64,000 bases of DNA from CAYOZN01 sp964408455 (GCA_964408455.1 CAYOZN010000002.1:248001-312000), one strand, 5' to 3'. Positions 1-9,140 are shown, counted from the stretch's first letter. A program made the numbers and translations. Notes: generated by a model not told the origin, from the letters alone.

Positions 1-2241
1 GGCGTCGTTGGGGGTGGCTTCGACATCCGGGACCGCCATGCCGTCTGCCGGACCGGCAGGTGCCTCAGGCACGGCATTTTGATCGTACGTCAGCCGCCAC
101 AACCGCTGGTAGTCGCCGAAGACGATCACGCCCGGCTGCGACGGGTCGGCGGCGGGCAGGACGTGGACAAGCGACGCACTGCGGCCGATGGTCTTGCACG
201 ACATCGGATGACCGGCCGAGTCCAGAACCACCAGGGCACCAGTGCCGGCTGTCCAGCTTGGGCTCGACGTCTGTTTTTGAAGACCGAGCGACGCCACGAG
301 TTCCGGGCGGCCATCGCCATCCAGATCGCCGGAGGTGAGGACGACCGAACAATGCGTCTTTTTCGGAAGCTTGATCGAATGAGTCCATTGTTGCGTGCCG
401 GTCAGGTCAAAGGCGGCCAGGCGCAGCACGGATGAAGAACCCATCATCCCGTATTTCTGGAGCGCCGCGAACAGGCAGGTCCTGCCGTCGATCTGGAGGA
501 CATGCAGGGCGGCCACGTTCTCCGCGCCGGCGCCCTCCAGCTTGATGTCGCGGTCGGAGTCCGGCAGTGTCGAGAGAATGTGAATCTTGCGGGCCGATGT
601 CGGGCTGGGGAGGAGGACTTCCTCCGCGCCGTCGCCGTCCACATCGGCGCGGGCGGAGACGTACGACGCGGGAATGGACCGCTTGCTGGCAATCCGCAGC
701 TTGTGCGGCTGCAATTCCTCCAACTGTGAGCCGGCGCCGTTGTCCCCGGGCAATTCGTCCTCATCCTCGTCTTCGGCCGCCAGCGCTTCGAGTTTCGCGG
801 GATCGTACAGGCGTTCGCCGGCGAGTAGCCTGTCGATCTTGTCCGCCAGTTCCTTCTTGCTCGCGGGCGACATGCCGACGGTGATGTCCTGCACGACGCC
901 CTCCCTGTCGACGAGCACGAGGCAGGGGATGCCGGTCACACTGAATGCCTCGCCGATGTCACTATCGAAGTCCTTGATCTGGCGGAAGGTGATCTTCTTC
1001 TTGTCGAGGAACCTGAGGACCTGCTTTTCCGAACCGGCATGGTCGCGGTTGATGCCCAGCACGACGACGGGCTTGCCGGCGAAGTCTTCGGAGAGCTTCT
1101 GAATGGCCGGCATGGCCTGGACGCAGGGGCCGCACCAGGTGGCCCAGAAGTCCATGACGACGACGCTGCCCTTGAGATCGGCGAGCTTGAAGGGCTTGCC
1201 GTCGAAATCCTCACCCTCGATGGCGGGTGCGGGCTTGCCGACGAGACGCCGCTGCCCGCCGCCGTTCATGCCCGGCATTTCGAACTCGCTCACTTTCCTG
1301 GCGTCGGCTGGCGGCTTGAAGCGGAAGTCCTCCAGGGGAATTTCCACGTCGAGCTGGATGTCCTCGAAGGTGATGCCGGACTCGGCCCGCTTGATTTTCG
1401 GCTGGGCGAAGGCGAAATCCTCCTCGTCGCCGGCGGCGGCATCCTCGTTGGCATCGTCGCCGGCGGGGTCGGGCTTATTCCGTTCTGCGGCGGCATCCCC
1501 CTCGTCCTCATCGATGCCCTGCATGGCGCGGTAGGCCGCCGTCATGTCCATCTGAATGGCGGCGAGCAGGCCGGACTCGGCATCGAACCAGAGCGACAGC
1601 GGAACGTCGACGTCGCCGTACATCTCGGCCTGGAACGCAGCGCGGACCCAGGTGCCGGGTTTTGCATCCCGCTCGGCCTTCTCCACGGCGGTAATTCGCT
1701 TCAGGCCGGGGAAGAGCTCCCAGACGGTGCGATCGGGCTGGAGGATGGCCGCCGCGACGGGATGAAAGAACAGGCTTTGCAGCATCATGTCGTCGTCGAA
1801 GGCCGACGCATTCAGTGCCTTCGGCGCGGCATGCTCGCGATATTGCTCAAGCTGCGGCAGGTAGGCCCACAGCCGTTCGCCATCGCAGTACAGCTCGCCC
1901 TGCTCACTCTTGACGAGAAGGCGATCGGGTGCAACGACGGCGACGCTCAGCTCCATGGTCATGTTTTGATCCATTTCTTCGCCTTCGGGATCGACCATGA
2001 CGTTGTGGAAGGTCATCTTGAGGCGGTCGCGATAGCTTTTGGCGCTGCGGTATTTCTCCAGCGCCCGGTTGAAGATGGCGTCGGCTTCGGAACGGAGAAC
2101 GGCGTCATCGGCAATTGCAGGCGGCGCTTCGGCGGGCCTCTGCTCATCGGCGAGCACCGAAACCGGCGCGACTACGGCGGCGATGCCGAAAAACACGCCC
2201 AGAATGAAATTGCCAGGGCAAACGACATGTGCATCGGACAT
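1..2241 (-). CDS. Secreted thioredoxin-fold (TlpA-like) protein with LolA/DUF2092-like N-terminus, 3' end outside window
   Basis: The reading frame runs from ATG at 2241 to the window edge without a stop, so at least 747 residues are present and the C-terminus is missing. Residues 1 to about 32 form a signal peptide ending near a VLADEQ sequence. Residues of roughly 40-260 resemble LolA/DUF2092-type domains (SYRDRLKMTFHN, then a long beta-rich stretch). A TlpA/redoxin domain follows at about 330-460, with the DFWATWCGPC active site; the two cysteines are C370 and C373. After an acidic linker the rest contains repeated DVDGDGAEE and DLDGDGRPE motifs, typical of FG-GAP/VCBS beta-propeller blades. 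The family is expected to act outside the cytoplasmic membrane in thiol-disulfide exchange. The fusion with a lipid-binding-like domain and propeller blades is common in planctomycetes but has no established substrate. The fold calls are firm and the role is inferred. Confidence 0.8.
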   Translation of the reverse strand, partial: MSDAHVVCPGNFILGVFFGIAAVVAPVSVLADEQRPAEAPPAIADDAVLRSEADAIFNRALEKYRSAKSYRDRLKMTFHNVMVDPEGEEMDQNMTMELSVAVVAPDRLLVKSEQGELYCDGERLWAYLPQLEQYREHAAPKALNASAFDDDMMLQSLFFHPVAAAILQPDRTVWELFPGLKRITAVEKAERDAKPGTWVRAAFQAEMYGDVDVPLSLWFDAESGLLAAIQMDMTAAYRAMQGIDEDEGDAAAERNKPDPAGDDANEDAAAGDEEDFAFAQPKIKRAESGITFEDIQLDVEIPLEDFRFKPPADARKVSEFEMPGMNGGGQRRLVGKPAPAIEGEDFDGKPFKLADLKGSVVVMDFWATWCGPCVQAMPAIQKLSEDFAGKPVVVLGINRDHAGSEKQVLRFLDKKKITFRQIKDFDSDIGEAFSVTGIPCLVLVDREGVVQDITVGMSPASKKELADKIDRLLAGERLYDPAKLEALAAEDEDEDELPGDNGAGSQLEELQPHKLRIASKRSIPASYVSARADVDGDGAEEVLLPSPTSARKIHILSTLPDSDRDIKLEGAGAENVAALHVLQIDGRTCLFAALQKYGMMGSSSVLRLAAFDLTGTQQWTHSIKLPKKTHCSVVLTSGDLDGDGRPELVASLGLQKQTSSPSWTAGTGALVVLDSAGHPMSCKTIGRSASLVHVLPAADPSQPGVIVFGDYQRLWRLTYDQNAVPEAPAGPADGMAVPDVEATPNDA

Positions 2242-2548
2242 GGCTGCTTCTCCTGATTGGCGCGTGACGTGCCGGCGCCGGCACGCCGTGCGCGTGTTCC
2301 CCGTATTTTCTCTGCGCCGCAAGGCGGCGACGATGGCAATGCATGCGACCGCCCGGAACGGGCACGATTGTACCCGGAGGGTCCCGAATTCCGCGAGCGG
2401 CCGGTGACGTGCAGACAGGCGGCTTTGCAGAGCATCGTAAAACGCCCGGAACCTGCTTGAAAATGTCGCGCAGGGATGTGAGACTGGTTAGCATCACCCG
2501 GGCCGGGCGCAATCTTCCGCGTCCACCTGCACGAACGGAGAGATTGTC
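2242..2548. other. Intergenic region between divergent genes
   Basis: The 307 bases separate the divergent thioredoxin-fold gene and the zinc-ribbon membrane protein. I see no convincing coding frame or RNA structure. It must hold both promoters, but no clear -35/-10 pair stands out. A GGAG lies just upstream of the ATG at 2549. Confidence 0.4.
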
Positions 2549-3439
2549 ATGAGTGAAATTCCAGTGGCGATGGCCATTCCGGAGACTGCCGCAGAAGACG
2601 CATTGAACCTCGATCTGCGCTGCCGCCAATGCGGCTACAATCTGCGGGGGCTGGACCCCGCCGCCCGGTGTCCTGAATGCGGCACACCCGTGGCCCGCTC
2701 GTTGCAGGCAGATCTGCTGCGCTTCGCCCATCCCGCCTGGGTGGAGCGCGTGTCGCTGGGCATGCGCATATTGCTGTGGATGATCCTGATCTCGATTCTC
2801 GCTGGCGTTCTCGCCATCGTCGTGGGTACGACGCTGGGCCCCATTTTCTCAGACATGATTTCGCTCGCCGGCGCCGCAGCGGCCTACTACGGCGCATGGT
2901 TGCTCTCCGAAGGCGAACCCGGCGGCACGTCCGACCGCCCTGCCATCCGTGCCCGTAAAATGGTCCGCATCGGCCTGATCCTGGGCATTGGCGGAAGCAT
3001 TGGAATCTCAATGACCGAATACCTGCCCATGCCTGATGCCCTCGCCCTCGCCCTTGGCATCGTCGCGGCGCTGGCCAGCATCGGCTCCGTCGTCGGCGAA
3101 TGGGGAAAATTCATGCTTTACGAGAACTTCGCCAGGCGACTCCCGGATGACGCGATGGCCAAACGCGCCAAATTCCTACGCTATGCCTACGCAATCACCC
3201 TCGCCTTCCTCGTCGTCGGCGGCGGCGCACTCGCCATTGCCGCCTCCATCTGGCCCGCGGCCAGCGTTTTGCCGGTCATTGCCGTCTGCCTGGCACCCGC
3301 GGGGATCGCACTGCTCGTGTTCGGCATCATGACGCTCCGCCTGCTGCTGAAGCTCAACAAGGCGCTCAAGGAGCAGGCGGTGATCGCGCGCGCCACGTGG
3401 GCCGGCAGCGTGGCTGCGCCCGCAGCCGTCCCGGCCTGA
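2549..3439 (+). CDS. Zinc-ribbon multi-pass membrane protein of unknown function
   Basis: 296 residues. The ATG at 2549 follows a GGAG ribosome-binding site. Residues 25-50 form a zinc ribbon with two pairs of cysteines (CRQCGYNLRGL and CPECGTPV), a signature very common in planctomycete membrane proteins. About six hydrophobic segments follow: around residues 72-100 (two closely spaced), 128-145, 150-170, 210-235 and 240-262. This predicts an integral membrane protein with a cytoplasmic metal-binding head. There is no catalytic motif. It is transcribed away from the thioredoxin-fold gene and appears monocistronic. The zinc ribbon may mediate protein or nucleic-acid contacts, but nothing in the sequence says which. 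The gene call is firm and the function is unknown. Confidence 0.8.
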   Translation: MSEIPVAMAIPETAAEDALNLDLRCRQCGYNLRGLDPAARCPECGTPVARSLQADLLRFAHPAWVERVSLGMRILLWMILISILAGVLAIVVGTTLGPIFSDMISLAGAAAAYYGAWLLSEGEPGGTSDRPAIRARKMVRIGLILGIGGSIGISMTEYLPMPDALALALGIVAALASIGSVVGEWGKFMLYENFARRLPDDAMAKRAKFLRYAYAITLAFLVVGGGALAIAASIWPAASVLPVIAVCLAPAGIALLVFGIMTLRLLLKLNKALKEQAVIARATWAGSVAAPAAVPA

Positions 3440-3680
3440 GCCTCTCTGCGGGGGGACAGCGTCCCGGCTGCATCGGTTGTGGCCAATCTCGCGTGCGCTG
3501 GCGCGCCCATTGCCGCGGTTGCACGCCGGATCGTCCCTGCCTGCCTTTGCCAGTCCAGCCCTGCCGCCTCAAAATTTCCCAAATTCTGACATTTCTCGGG
3601 AACCCGCGGCCGTCCTGTTTCCATATAAGGGTGCGATTGTCGAGGCGGTCGACCCTCCAAGAGAATTCGCAGAGGCCAGA

Positions 3681-4262
3681 ATGCAGTTGGATGTTCCCGT
3701 TTTCCTTGCCGGCCGAATCGCCGATGGCGACGAGGCGGAGCTGGTCGCGCTGGCCCGCACCGATCCGCGGGCATTCGCGGTTCTGTACCGGCGGCACTAC
3801 CGCGCCATCGCCGGGTATATCCACCGGCGGGTGGGCGACGTGCATGCGACCGAGGACCTGGTGGCCGACACCTTCCTGGCCGCGATGCGCGGCCTGCCGC
3901 GGTATCGGCCGGGCGGATCGCCCTTCCTGGCGTGGCTGTACGGCATCGCCTCGCGGCTGGTGAACGCATGGGCGCGTCGTCAGCGGCGGGCGGCAATGAG
4001 GCGGCTGTCGGCGCAATCGGCGATCGTTGCCGGCGGTGCGGCGGGCGAGGCGGCGGCGGACATCGACGGCGAACTGGCCAGGGCGGCCCTGTTAACGCTG
4101 CCGCCCCGCTTTCAGACGGTGCTGGCCCTTCACTATCTCGAGGGCATGCCGGTGGCTGACATTGCGTTGGCACTCGGCTGCCGCGAGGGAACGGTCAAGT
4201 CCCGCCTGGCGCGGGGGCGCGAGAGGCTCCGCCAGAAACTGAAGGCGTGTGCCATTGGCTGA
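3681..4262 (+). CDS. ECF-type RNA polymerase sigma factor
   Basis: 193 residues from the ATG at 3681. An upstream in-frame start at 3477 would add an unrelated arginine/proline-rich tail, so it was not used. Region 2 lies at about residues 24-95 (DPRAFAVLYRRHYRAI, then EDLVADTFLAAMR, then PFLAWLYGIA). Region 4 lies at about 130-185 (LPPRFQTVLALHYLEGMPVADIA split over the helix-turn-helix, then GCREGTVKSRLARGRERL). The spacing and the VKSRL recognition helix are characteristic of the sigma-70 ECF subfamily. Such factors direct RNA polymerase to stress or envelope regulons and are usually held by a co-transcribed anti-sigma factor. The gene 69 bases downstream is membrane-anchored and is the obvious partner. 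No autoregulated promoter could be picked out. Confidence 0.92.
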   Translation: MQLDVPVFLAGRIADGDEAELVALARTDPRAFAVLYRRHYRAIAGYIHRRVGDVHATEDLVADTFLAAMRGLPRYRPGGSPFLAWLYGIASRLVNAWARRQRRAAMRRLSAQSAIVAGGAAGEAAADIDGELARAALLTLPPRFQTVLALHYLEGMPVADIALALGCREGTVKSRLARGRERLRQKLKACAIG

Positions 4263-4263
4263 G

Positions 4264-4310
4264 ACGCACTGCTTGAATCAGTGGCACACTGCACACCGGC
4301 AGTGGCACAC
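4264..4310. repeat. Short CACTGCT/AGTGGCAC repeat element
   Basis: The spacer between the sigma factor and its membrane partner carries CACTGCT, TCAGTGGCAC and CAGTGGCACAC in close succession. The same words (ACTGCT...AGCAGTGGCAC) build the 119/116-bp tandem repeat at 35997-36279. ACTGCT and AGCAGT are reverse complements, so the element can form a small hairpin. It looks like a solitary diverged copy of a dispersed family. Confidence 0.5.
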
Positions 4311-4331
4311 GATGGTAAGGAGGTCGCGATC

Positions 4332-5186
4332 ATGAGTGCATCGCGCGATCCCGTGGATGATGTGTTCAAAACCCTGCGTGCGAGCGACTGGCACCGCCCG
4401 TCGCCCGACGCCCAACTGGAGAATCGACTCATGCAGCAGTATCACACCACTCCCAGGCGCTTTGCCGGACATTCCCGCACCCTGGCCTTTGCGCTGGCGT
4501 TCGTCGCCGTCGGCGGTGTCGCCTTCGCGGCATCGGGCGGCGTCGAGCGGATCAAGAGCTGGTTCGTCACCCTCGAAGTGGATGGCCAGAAGTTCGACGT
4601 GCAGCTCGACGAGGCCGGCGAGCACGTGGGTGTCTATGAGACGCAGGATGGCGGCGAGGCCGAGGTGCGCATTCAGGCCACCGAAGACGGCCAGGGCAAC
4701 CGCCTGACGAGGGTCGACGTGACGAAGACGACACCCGACGATGGAACGACGCGGGTAGTCGAGCAGCAGCGGCAGGTGACGCGCGGCGGGCACGAAATTG
4801 AATCGTACGATCTGCCGGCCGGCGCGACGCCGCACCGCGCATGGACCGACGAAGAAGGCATCGATCGTGCCCTGTACGTACTGCCGACGGAAAAGGGCGA
4901 CGGGTCCTTCCTGGTGCTGGCCGAGCTCGATGCCGATGGCCTGCCGCAGCAGGCGCACCGGCTGCCGACGCCGCCGCTGCCGCCGATGGACGAGAAGTCG
5001 GGCATGACGATCGACATCAACGAAGCCGGGGAACTGGCGATCATCATTGTCGATGAGGATGGCAACGAGCGCGAGATGGTGCTGCGCATTACCCAGCGGC
5101 GCAGCCACGAAGAACCCGCCCGTCGCACGCTCAGGACCGGCACGCCCGAGGGCGACGTCAAGGTCGAAGTCCGCTCCGGCGACTGA
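4332..5186 (+). CDS. Single-pass membrane protein, probable anti-sigma partner of the upstream ECF factor
   Basis: 284 residues from the ATG at 4332, preceded by an AAGGAGG ribosome-binding site at 4318-4324. A GTG at 4281 lies inside a repeat element and is less likely. The N-terminus is a short cytoplasmic stretch (VDDVFKTLRASDWHRPSP) with a length and position like anti-sigma cytoplasmic segments, but it lacks the HxxxCxxC zinc motif of classical ZAS domains. One transmembrane helix lies at about residues 47-67. The remaining 215 residues are hydrophilic and beta-rich, and probably exported. The anti-sigma role rests only on gene order and topology, since I recognise no family in the exported part. 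A strong terminator follows at 5242-5279, closing a two-gene operon. Confidence 0.7.
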   Translation: MSASRDPVDDVFKTLRASDWHRPSPDAQLENRLMQQYHTTPRRFAGHSRTLAFALAFVAVGGVAFAASGGVERIKSWFVTLEVDGQKFDVQLDEAGEHVGVYETQDGGEAEVRIQATEDGQGNRLTRVDVTKTTPDDGTTRVVEQQRQVTRGGHEIESYDLPAGATPHRAWTDEEGIDRALYVLPTEKGDGSFLVLAELDADGLPQQAHRLPTPPLPPMDEKSGMTIDINEAGELAIIIVDEDGNEREMVLRITQRRSHEEPARRTLRTGTPEGDVKVEVRSGD

Positions 5187-5241
5187 CACCCGTCCGGCCC
5201 TCGCGAGAGGCCCCGATCCCACACCCACTCTTCCACAGTCA

Positions 5242-5279
5242 TTGGCCCCGCCGGGTTTCGGCGGGGCCAACTTGTTTTT
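5242..5279 (+). terminator. Rho-independent terminator of the sigma/anti-sigma operon
   Basis: A perfect 11-bp stem (TTGGCCCCGCC pairing with GGCGGGGCCAA, 5242-5252 and 5260-5270) with a 7-base loop is followed by CTTGTTTTT. It lies 56 bases after the stop of the membrane partner gene. Confidence 0.87.
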
Positions 5280-5310
5280 GGAAATGTGGGCGCGGCATCG
5301 GCACGCTCCT

Positions 5311-5339
5311 TTGCGCGGCAAGGCGCGCGGGGATATAAT
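5311..5339 (+). promoter_or_regulatory. Candidate sigma-70-type promoter for the 5421 gene
   Basis: A perfect TATAAT (5334-5339) sits 17 bases after TTGCGC (5311-5316). The next start codon is 81 bases downstream at 5421, and the preceding operon is terminated at 5279, so this gene needs its own promoter. Confidence 0.5.
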
Positions 5340-5420
5340 GGGCGCTGTGTTCCCGGTTGCGTGGGCGGCGGCCGTGGAAGTGGTGATCCATTTCATCTTC
5401 CACGCAAAGGGCCAACGACC

Positions 5421-6059
5421 ATGGATGACGCGCTTCGTCGGCTTCGAGATTCCAGCATTGCCGCGGCACTGAACGAATTGACCATCCGCGCGCAGAACGA
5501 GACATTTGACGACACGCTGGCACTGGAGGAAATGCCGGAGGTTCCGCCGGATATCGCCGCCGCCTGTGAGGCGCTGGCGGACATCGGCCAGCGGCCAACG
5601 ACCAGCTCGGTGATGACGCACCTCGAAGAAATGGATGGCGCCAATTTGAATCGCGACGAGGTGCGGCAGCACGTCCGCGACTGGAAAGCGCGGCAGTGGA
5701 AGTCCCGGGAAGTGGCGCGGGCCTACCGCGCGTACTGCCGGCTGGATGCCGAGCAGCGGGCGGCATTCTTCACACGCCTCGAGATTGACGCGATGCCGGA
5801 CCCGCAGGTGGAGGCCGGCGCCAGCAATTACTCCCTGGCCATCCGGCTCAACGATGGCGCCGAATTGAGCCAGTCGGCGACGCGGCGCACCACGGCGTGG
5901 ATCCGCTATCACAACGTGCGCGATCGGCTCCGGCCGCGGGTCGTCGAGATCATCCTGCGGGAACACCTTGCCGATGGCACCGAGCGCGTGCTGCGTCACT
6001 GGCAGAAGCGCACCAAGCGCGAGTTCCCAACCGCCGGGCTGGTGGCGGACGAATCCTGA
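5421..6059 (+). CDS. Helical protein of unknown function with a KfrA-N-like segment
   Basis: 212 residues from the ATG at 5421. Earlier in-frame starts would overlap the promoter and terminator. It is soluble, with no signal peptide or membrane segment. Residues of about 45-90 contain ACEALADIGQRPTTSSVMTHL followed after 16 residues by VRQHVRDWKARQ. This resembles the layout of KfrA N-terminal DNA-binding domains (a G-x-x-P-T turn before a helix, then a helix ending L/V-x-x-W). The similarity is short, and I treat a DNA-binding role as a guess. The C-terminal half is charged and helical (WIRYHNVRDRLRPRVVEII) with no known motif. It is flanked by a terminator upstream and a convergent gene downstream, so it stands alone. 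The inverted repeat GCGGCCG/CGGCCGC at 6067-6087 lies between the convergent genes but has no U-tract. Confidence 0.65.
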   Translation: MDDALRRLRDSSIAAALNELTIRAQNETFDDTLALEEMPEVPPDIAAACEALADIGQRPTTSSVMTHLEEMDGANLNRDEVRQHVRDWKARQWKSREVARAYRAYCRLDAEQRAAFFTRLEIDAMPDPQVEAGASNYSLAIRLNDGAELSQSATRRTTAWIRYHNVRDRLRPRVVEIILREHLADGTERVLRHWQKRTKREFPTAGLVADES

Positions 6060-6092
6060 AGCACAGGCGGCCGGCGGGTACGGCCGCGCAAT

Positions 6093-8951
6093 TCAGTCGG
6101 GCTGACAGTAATCGCCGACGCACGGCTGGCCAGCCTCACAGGCATCGGGCGTGAAGCATCGCCGCAGGATGTGGAATGTCAGATCGTACTCGCGGGTGAC
6201 GGTGATCGACGGATTCGAGTTCTGCGTCATGGTGATCGTCATGTGCGTGGGCTTGCCGTGCACGCAGTCGGGCGCTGCAAAGACGAACAGATTGAAATCG
6301 ACGGCCTCGTTGACGCCGCCGCCCAGGCTGGTGAGGAAGTGATTGCGCGGAATCTCGCCGGTCCAGGTGCACTGGTTGTCCACGCAGAACGGCGTGGGCA
6401 GATCGGGGATCTGGCATTGCGGCTGGGGGAAGCCGCAGTCGCCGTTGATGTCGCAGGGAGGCACGCCGGCTTCGGTGAGAACGGCGGTGATGGTGACCTG
6501 TGCACCTGGTGTAAAGCCGGTGACACGAATATTGAGCATGCAGTCGATCAGACCCTGAAAGCCCTCGCAGGCGTAAAGCGTGCCGCCGTCGTCGATTCGA
6601 TGATAGCCACCGGCGAGACACGCGTTGGGTCCGCCGCCGGCGCCAAATTCGAGGTCGGGCCCCGCGGCGGGAATGCAAAGCCCATTCTGACCGCAGTTCT
6701 GGCCAAGCGGGCAGTCTGACTCGATGGCGCAGCAGCCATCGGGCACGCCGTTGCCGTTGGAATCGACACTGTCGTCGAAGCCGGGGCACACATCGTCTGT
6801 ATCGCAGACGCCGTCTCCATCGGAGTCGCCGGGATTGTCGAGTGGGCAGGCATCACAGCCGGAGGGAATGCCGTCGCCGTCAGGATCGACGGTGTCATCG
6901 GATCCAGGGCACGCGTCGGCAGAGTTACACACCCCGTCGCCATCGGCGTCGTCAGGGTTGTCGGCGGGGCAGGGATCGCAGGCGTTGGGCTGACCGTCGC
7001 CGTCGGTGTCGATGTTGTCGTTTCCGCCGGGGCAGGTGTCGTTCGAATTGCACACGCCGTCGCCGTCGGAATCGTTTGGATTATCGAGGGGGCAGGGATC
7101 GCAGCCATCGGGCACGCCGTCCGTGTCGCCGTCGACAGCGTCATCAAACGCCGGGCAGGCATCGCAGGCATCGGGCACGCCGTCGGCGTCAGAATCGAGC
7201 GCATCGTCGCCGGTGCAGACGTCGCAGCCGTTGGGCACACCGTCGCCGTCGGCGTCGAGGGAATCGTCGAAGCCGGGGCAGGCGTCGGCCGAATCGCAGA
7301 CGCCGTCGAGATCGGTGTCGTTGGGGTTATCGTCGGGGCAGAGGTCGCAGCCATCTGGAACGCCGTCGCCGTCGGCGTCGAGGGCGTCGTCGAAGCCCTT
7401 GCAGGTGTCGCTCGACTGGCACACGCCGTCGCCATCGGGATCGTTGGGATTGTCATTCGGGCAGGGATCGCAGGCGTTGGGCACGCCGTCGGCGTCGCTG
7501 TCGTTGGCATCGTTGAAGCCGGGGCAGGCATCCAGGGAGTCGCAGACGCCGTCGCCGTCGGAATCGCCGCCGGCGTCGTTCGGACAGATGTCGCAGCCAT
7601 CGGCCATCCCATCGCCATCGGCATCGGCGGCATCGTCAAAACCGGGGCAGGCGTCGCAAGCGTTGCCCACGCCATCGGCATCGGCGTCTTCCTGGAGGGG
7701 GTTGGCGGCGGCGGGACAGTTGTCGCAGGCGTCGAGCCAGCCATCGCCATCGCCATCGGGCCCCGAGCAGCCGGCGGCGGGCATACAAAGGCCGTCGACG
7801 CAATCACGGCCGGGCGGGCAGTCTTCGGCGGCGGAGCAGGCGGCCGCTAGACCCTCGGGCGGCGCTGCCGGGCCGGGATCCGCGCCGGATCGAATCAGGG
7901 CAAGGCCCTCGTAGGGCTGGTTGAACCGGCCGCCGACCGCGAATGCCACGCCGCTGTCATCCGGGGCCCAGACGGCATGCACGGCGTGCGACGTATCCGG
8001 CGCGGCTTCGGGCGTGACGTTGCCGGTCTGAAAGTCGAAGACGCCTGCAAATCCGTTGGTGCCGCCGATGTAGCACTTGCCGCGGGCGGGGACAAAGACG
8101 CCGTTGAGCCCCGGGATGCCGTCGGGCCTGAGCGTCGTCCAGGTGCTGCCGTCATAAACGGCGATGCGGGCGGAGGCGCGGCCGCCGACGGCGATGATGT
8201 GATCCTCGGACGAACCCCACAGGGAGACGAAATCGTCGTCGGCCGCTTCGCCGGCGGGCGACTGGGACCAGACGCCATTCTCGAGGCCGATGATGAGGCC
8301 GTTTTCTCCGACGGCGAAGACCTTAGAGCCGATGCCGTAGACCTTGAAGAGGGAAGAGGCGGCGCGATCGTTGGCGGGCACGGCGACGGGGGTAAAGGAC
8401 GCTCCGTCGAAGTGGATCAACTCGGGATCGCCGCGCCCCGTGGTGCCGCCGACGATCCAGATGTCGTTCGCAGCGCTTCCCCAGACGCCCCAGAGGTCCT
8501 CGGTCACGCCGCTGTCGAGTGACTTCCAACTGACACCATCATAACGGACGACGCCGCCGGCAACGCCGACGGCGATGACGTCGTCGGGGGCAAAACCGAA
8601 CACCCAGATCAATAGCGGAACGGGCGGTACATCCATGGCGCGCCAGGCGCTGCCATCAAAGTGGTAGATCTCGGCCTGGGCCGGCGTGCCGCCGACGGCG
8701 AAGATATCGGTAGAGGAACTGCCCCATACGGCGGAAAGTACGCCGACGCCCGAGGCGTCGAAGGCCTGGTACCAGGCGAATTCGCCGTCGGCAGGAACGG
8801 GGCCGGATGCCGGCGGATCGGCCGGGCAGGAGAATAGCGCGCAGGCGACGAAGGTCGTCGCCATGAATTTGAAGATGCCATCGAGCAGAAACACGAGCCC
8901 GGCCGGACCCACGGCGGCGATCAGCAGAAACAACAGGAACAGGAGGTTCAT
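6093..8951 (-). CDS. Secreted beta-propeller protein with 17 thrombospondin type 3 calcium repeats
   Basis: 952 residues if started at 8951. A second ATG at 8864 would start just before another hydrophobic stretch ending ACALFSC, so the true start and the choice between signal peptide and lipoprotein are unsure. Residues of about 60-370 are propeller-like blades with repeated WGSS..DIFAVGG and HFDG.W motifs. Residues of about 395-745 hold 17 repeats of the type DxDxDGxxxxxDxCP, the TSP3 calcium-binding signature. Two forms alternate almost regularly (DGVP..CD.CP and DGVC.S.D.CP). The last 200 residues are a cysteine-rich domain with several CxxxxxC pairs (DACEAGQPCVGDYCQPD at the end). TSP3 regions wrap calcium ions into a stiff stalk, so this is probably a cell-surface or released protein. 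Ligand unknown. Confidence 0.85.
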   Translation of the reverse strand: MNLLFLLFLLIAAVGPAGLVFLLDGIFKFMATTFVACALFSCPADPPASGPVPADGEFAWYQAFDASGVGVLSAVWGSSSTDIFAVGGTPAQAEIYHFDGSAWRAMDVPPVPLLIWVFGFAPDDVIAVGVAGGVVRYDGVSWKSLDSGVTEDLWGVWGSAANDIWIVGGTTGRGDPELIHFDGASFTPVAVPANDRAASSLFKVYGIGSKVFAVGENGLIIGLENGVWSQSPAGEAADDDFVSLWGSSEDHIIAVGGRASARIAVYDGSTWTTLRPDGIPGLNGVFVPARGKCYIGGTNGFAGVFDFQTGNVTPEAAPDTSHAVHAVWAPDDSGVAFAVGGRFNQPYEGLALIRSGADPGPAAPPEGLAAACSAAEDCPPGRDCVDGLCMPAAGCSGPDGDGDGWLDACDNCPAAANPLQEDADADGVGNACDACPGFDDAADADGDGMADGCDICPNDAGGDSDGDGVCDSLDACPGFNDANDSDADGVPNACDPCPNDNPNDPDGDGVCQSSDTCKGFDDALDADGDGVPDGCDLCPDDNPNDTDLDGVCDSADACPGFDDSLDADGDGVPNGCDVCTGDDALDSDADGVPDACDACPAFDDAVDGDTDGVPDGCDPCPLDNPNDSDGDGVCNSNDTCPGGNDNIDTDGDGQPNACDPCPADNPDDADGDGVCNSADACPGSDDTVDPDGDGIPSGCDACPLDNPGDSDGDGVCDTDDVCPGFDDSVDSNGNGVPDGCCAIESDCPLGQNCGQNGLCIPAAGPDLEFGAGGGPNACLAGGYHRIDDGGTLYACEGFQGLIDCMLNIRVTGFTPGAQVTITAVLTEAGVPPCDINGDCGFPQPQCQIPDLPTPFCVDNQCTWTGEIPRNHFLTSLGGGVNEAVDFNLFVFAAPDCVHGKPTHMTITMTQNSNPSITVTREYDLTFHILRRCFTPDACEAGQPCVGDYCQPD

Positions 8952-9140
8952 TTATCTGCCGTGCCAAAACGCGGGAAATGCCGTAACAGCGGCACCCAAT
9001 CAGCTGCGCCCGCGAGCCTGCCAGCCCCACGCAACCGCGGTCCATGCCCCGGGGACGTGCCATTTCACCACAATGCCGGCGGGCCTGCGGCGCCGAACAG
9101 GAGCCGGAACACTACCGCGAGTATCGTGTAAGACTGCCGG

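Noticed and set aside
1039..2256. A 405-codon forward open frame
   Set aside because: It is antisense to the thioredoxin-fold gene, whose codon pattern and motifs are clearly real. High GC content leaves long open frames on the opposite strand.
4278..5999. A 573-codon reverse open frame
   Set aside because: It is antisense to the anti-sigma-type gene and to the 5421 gene, crosses a strong terminator and has no recognisable motif.
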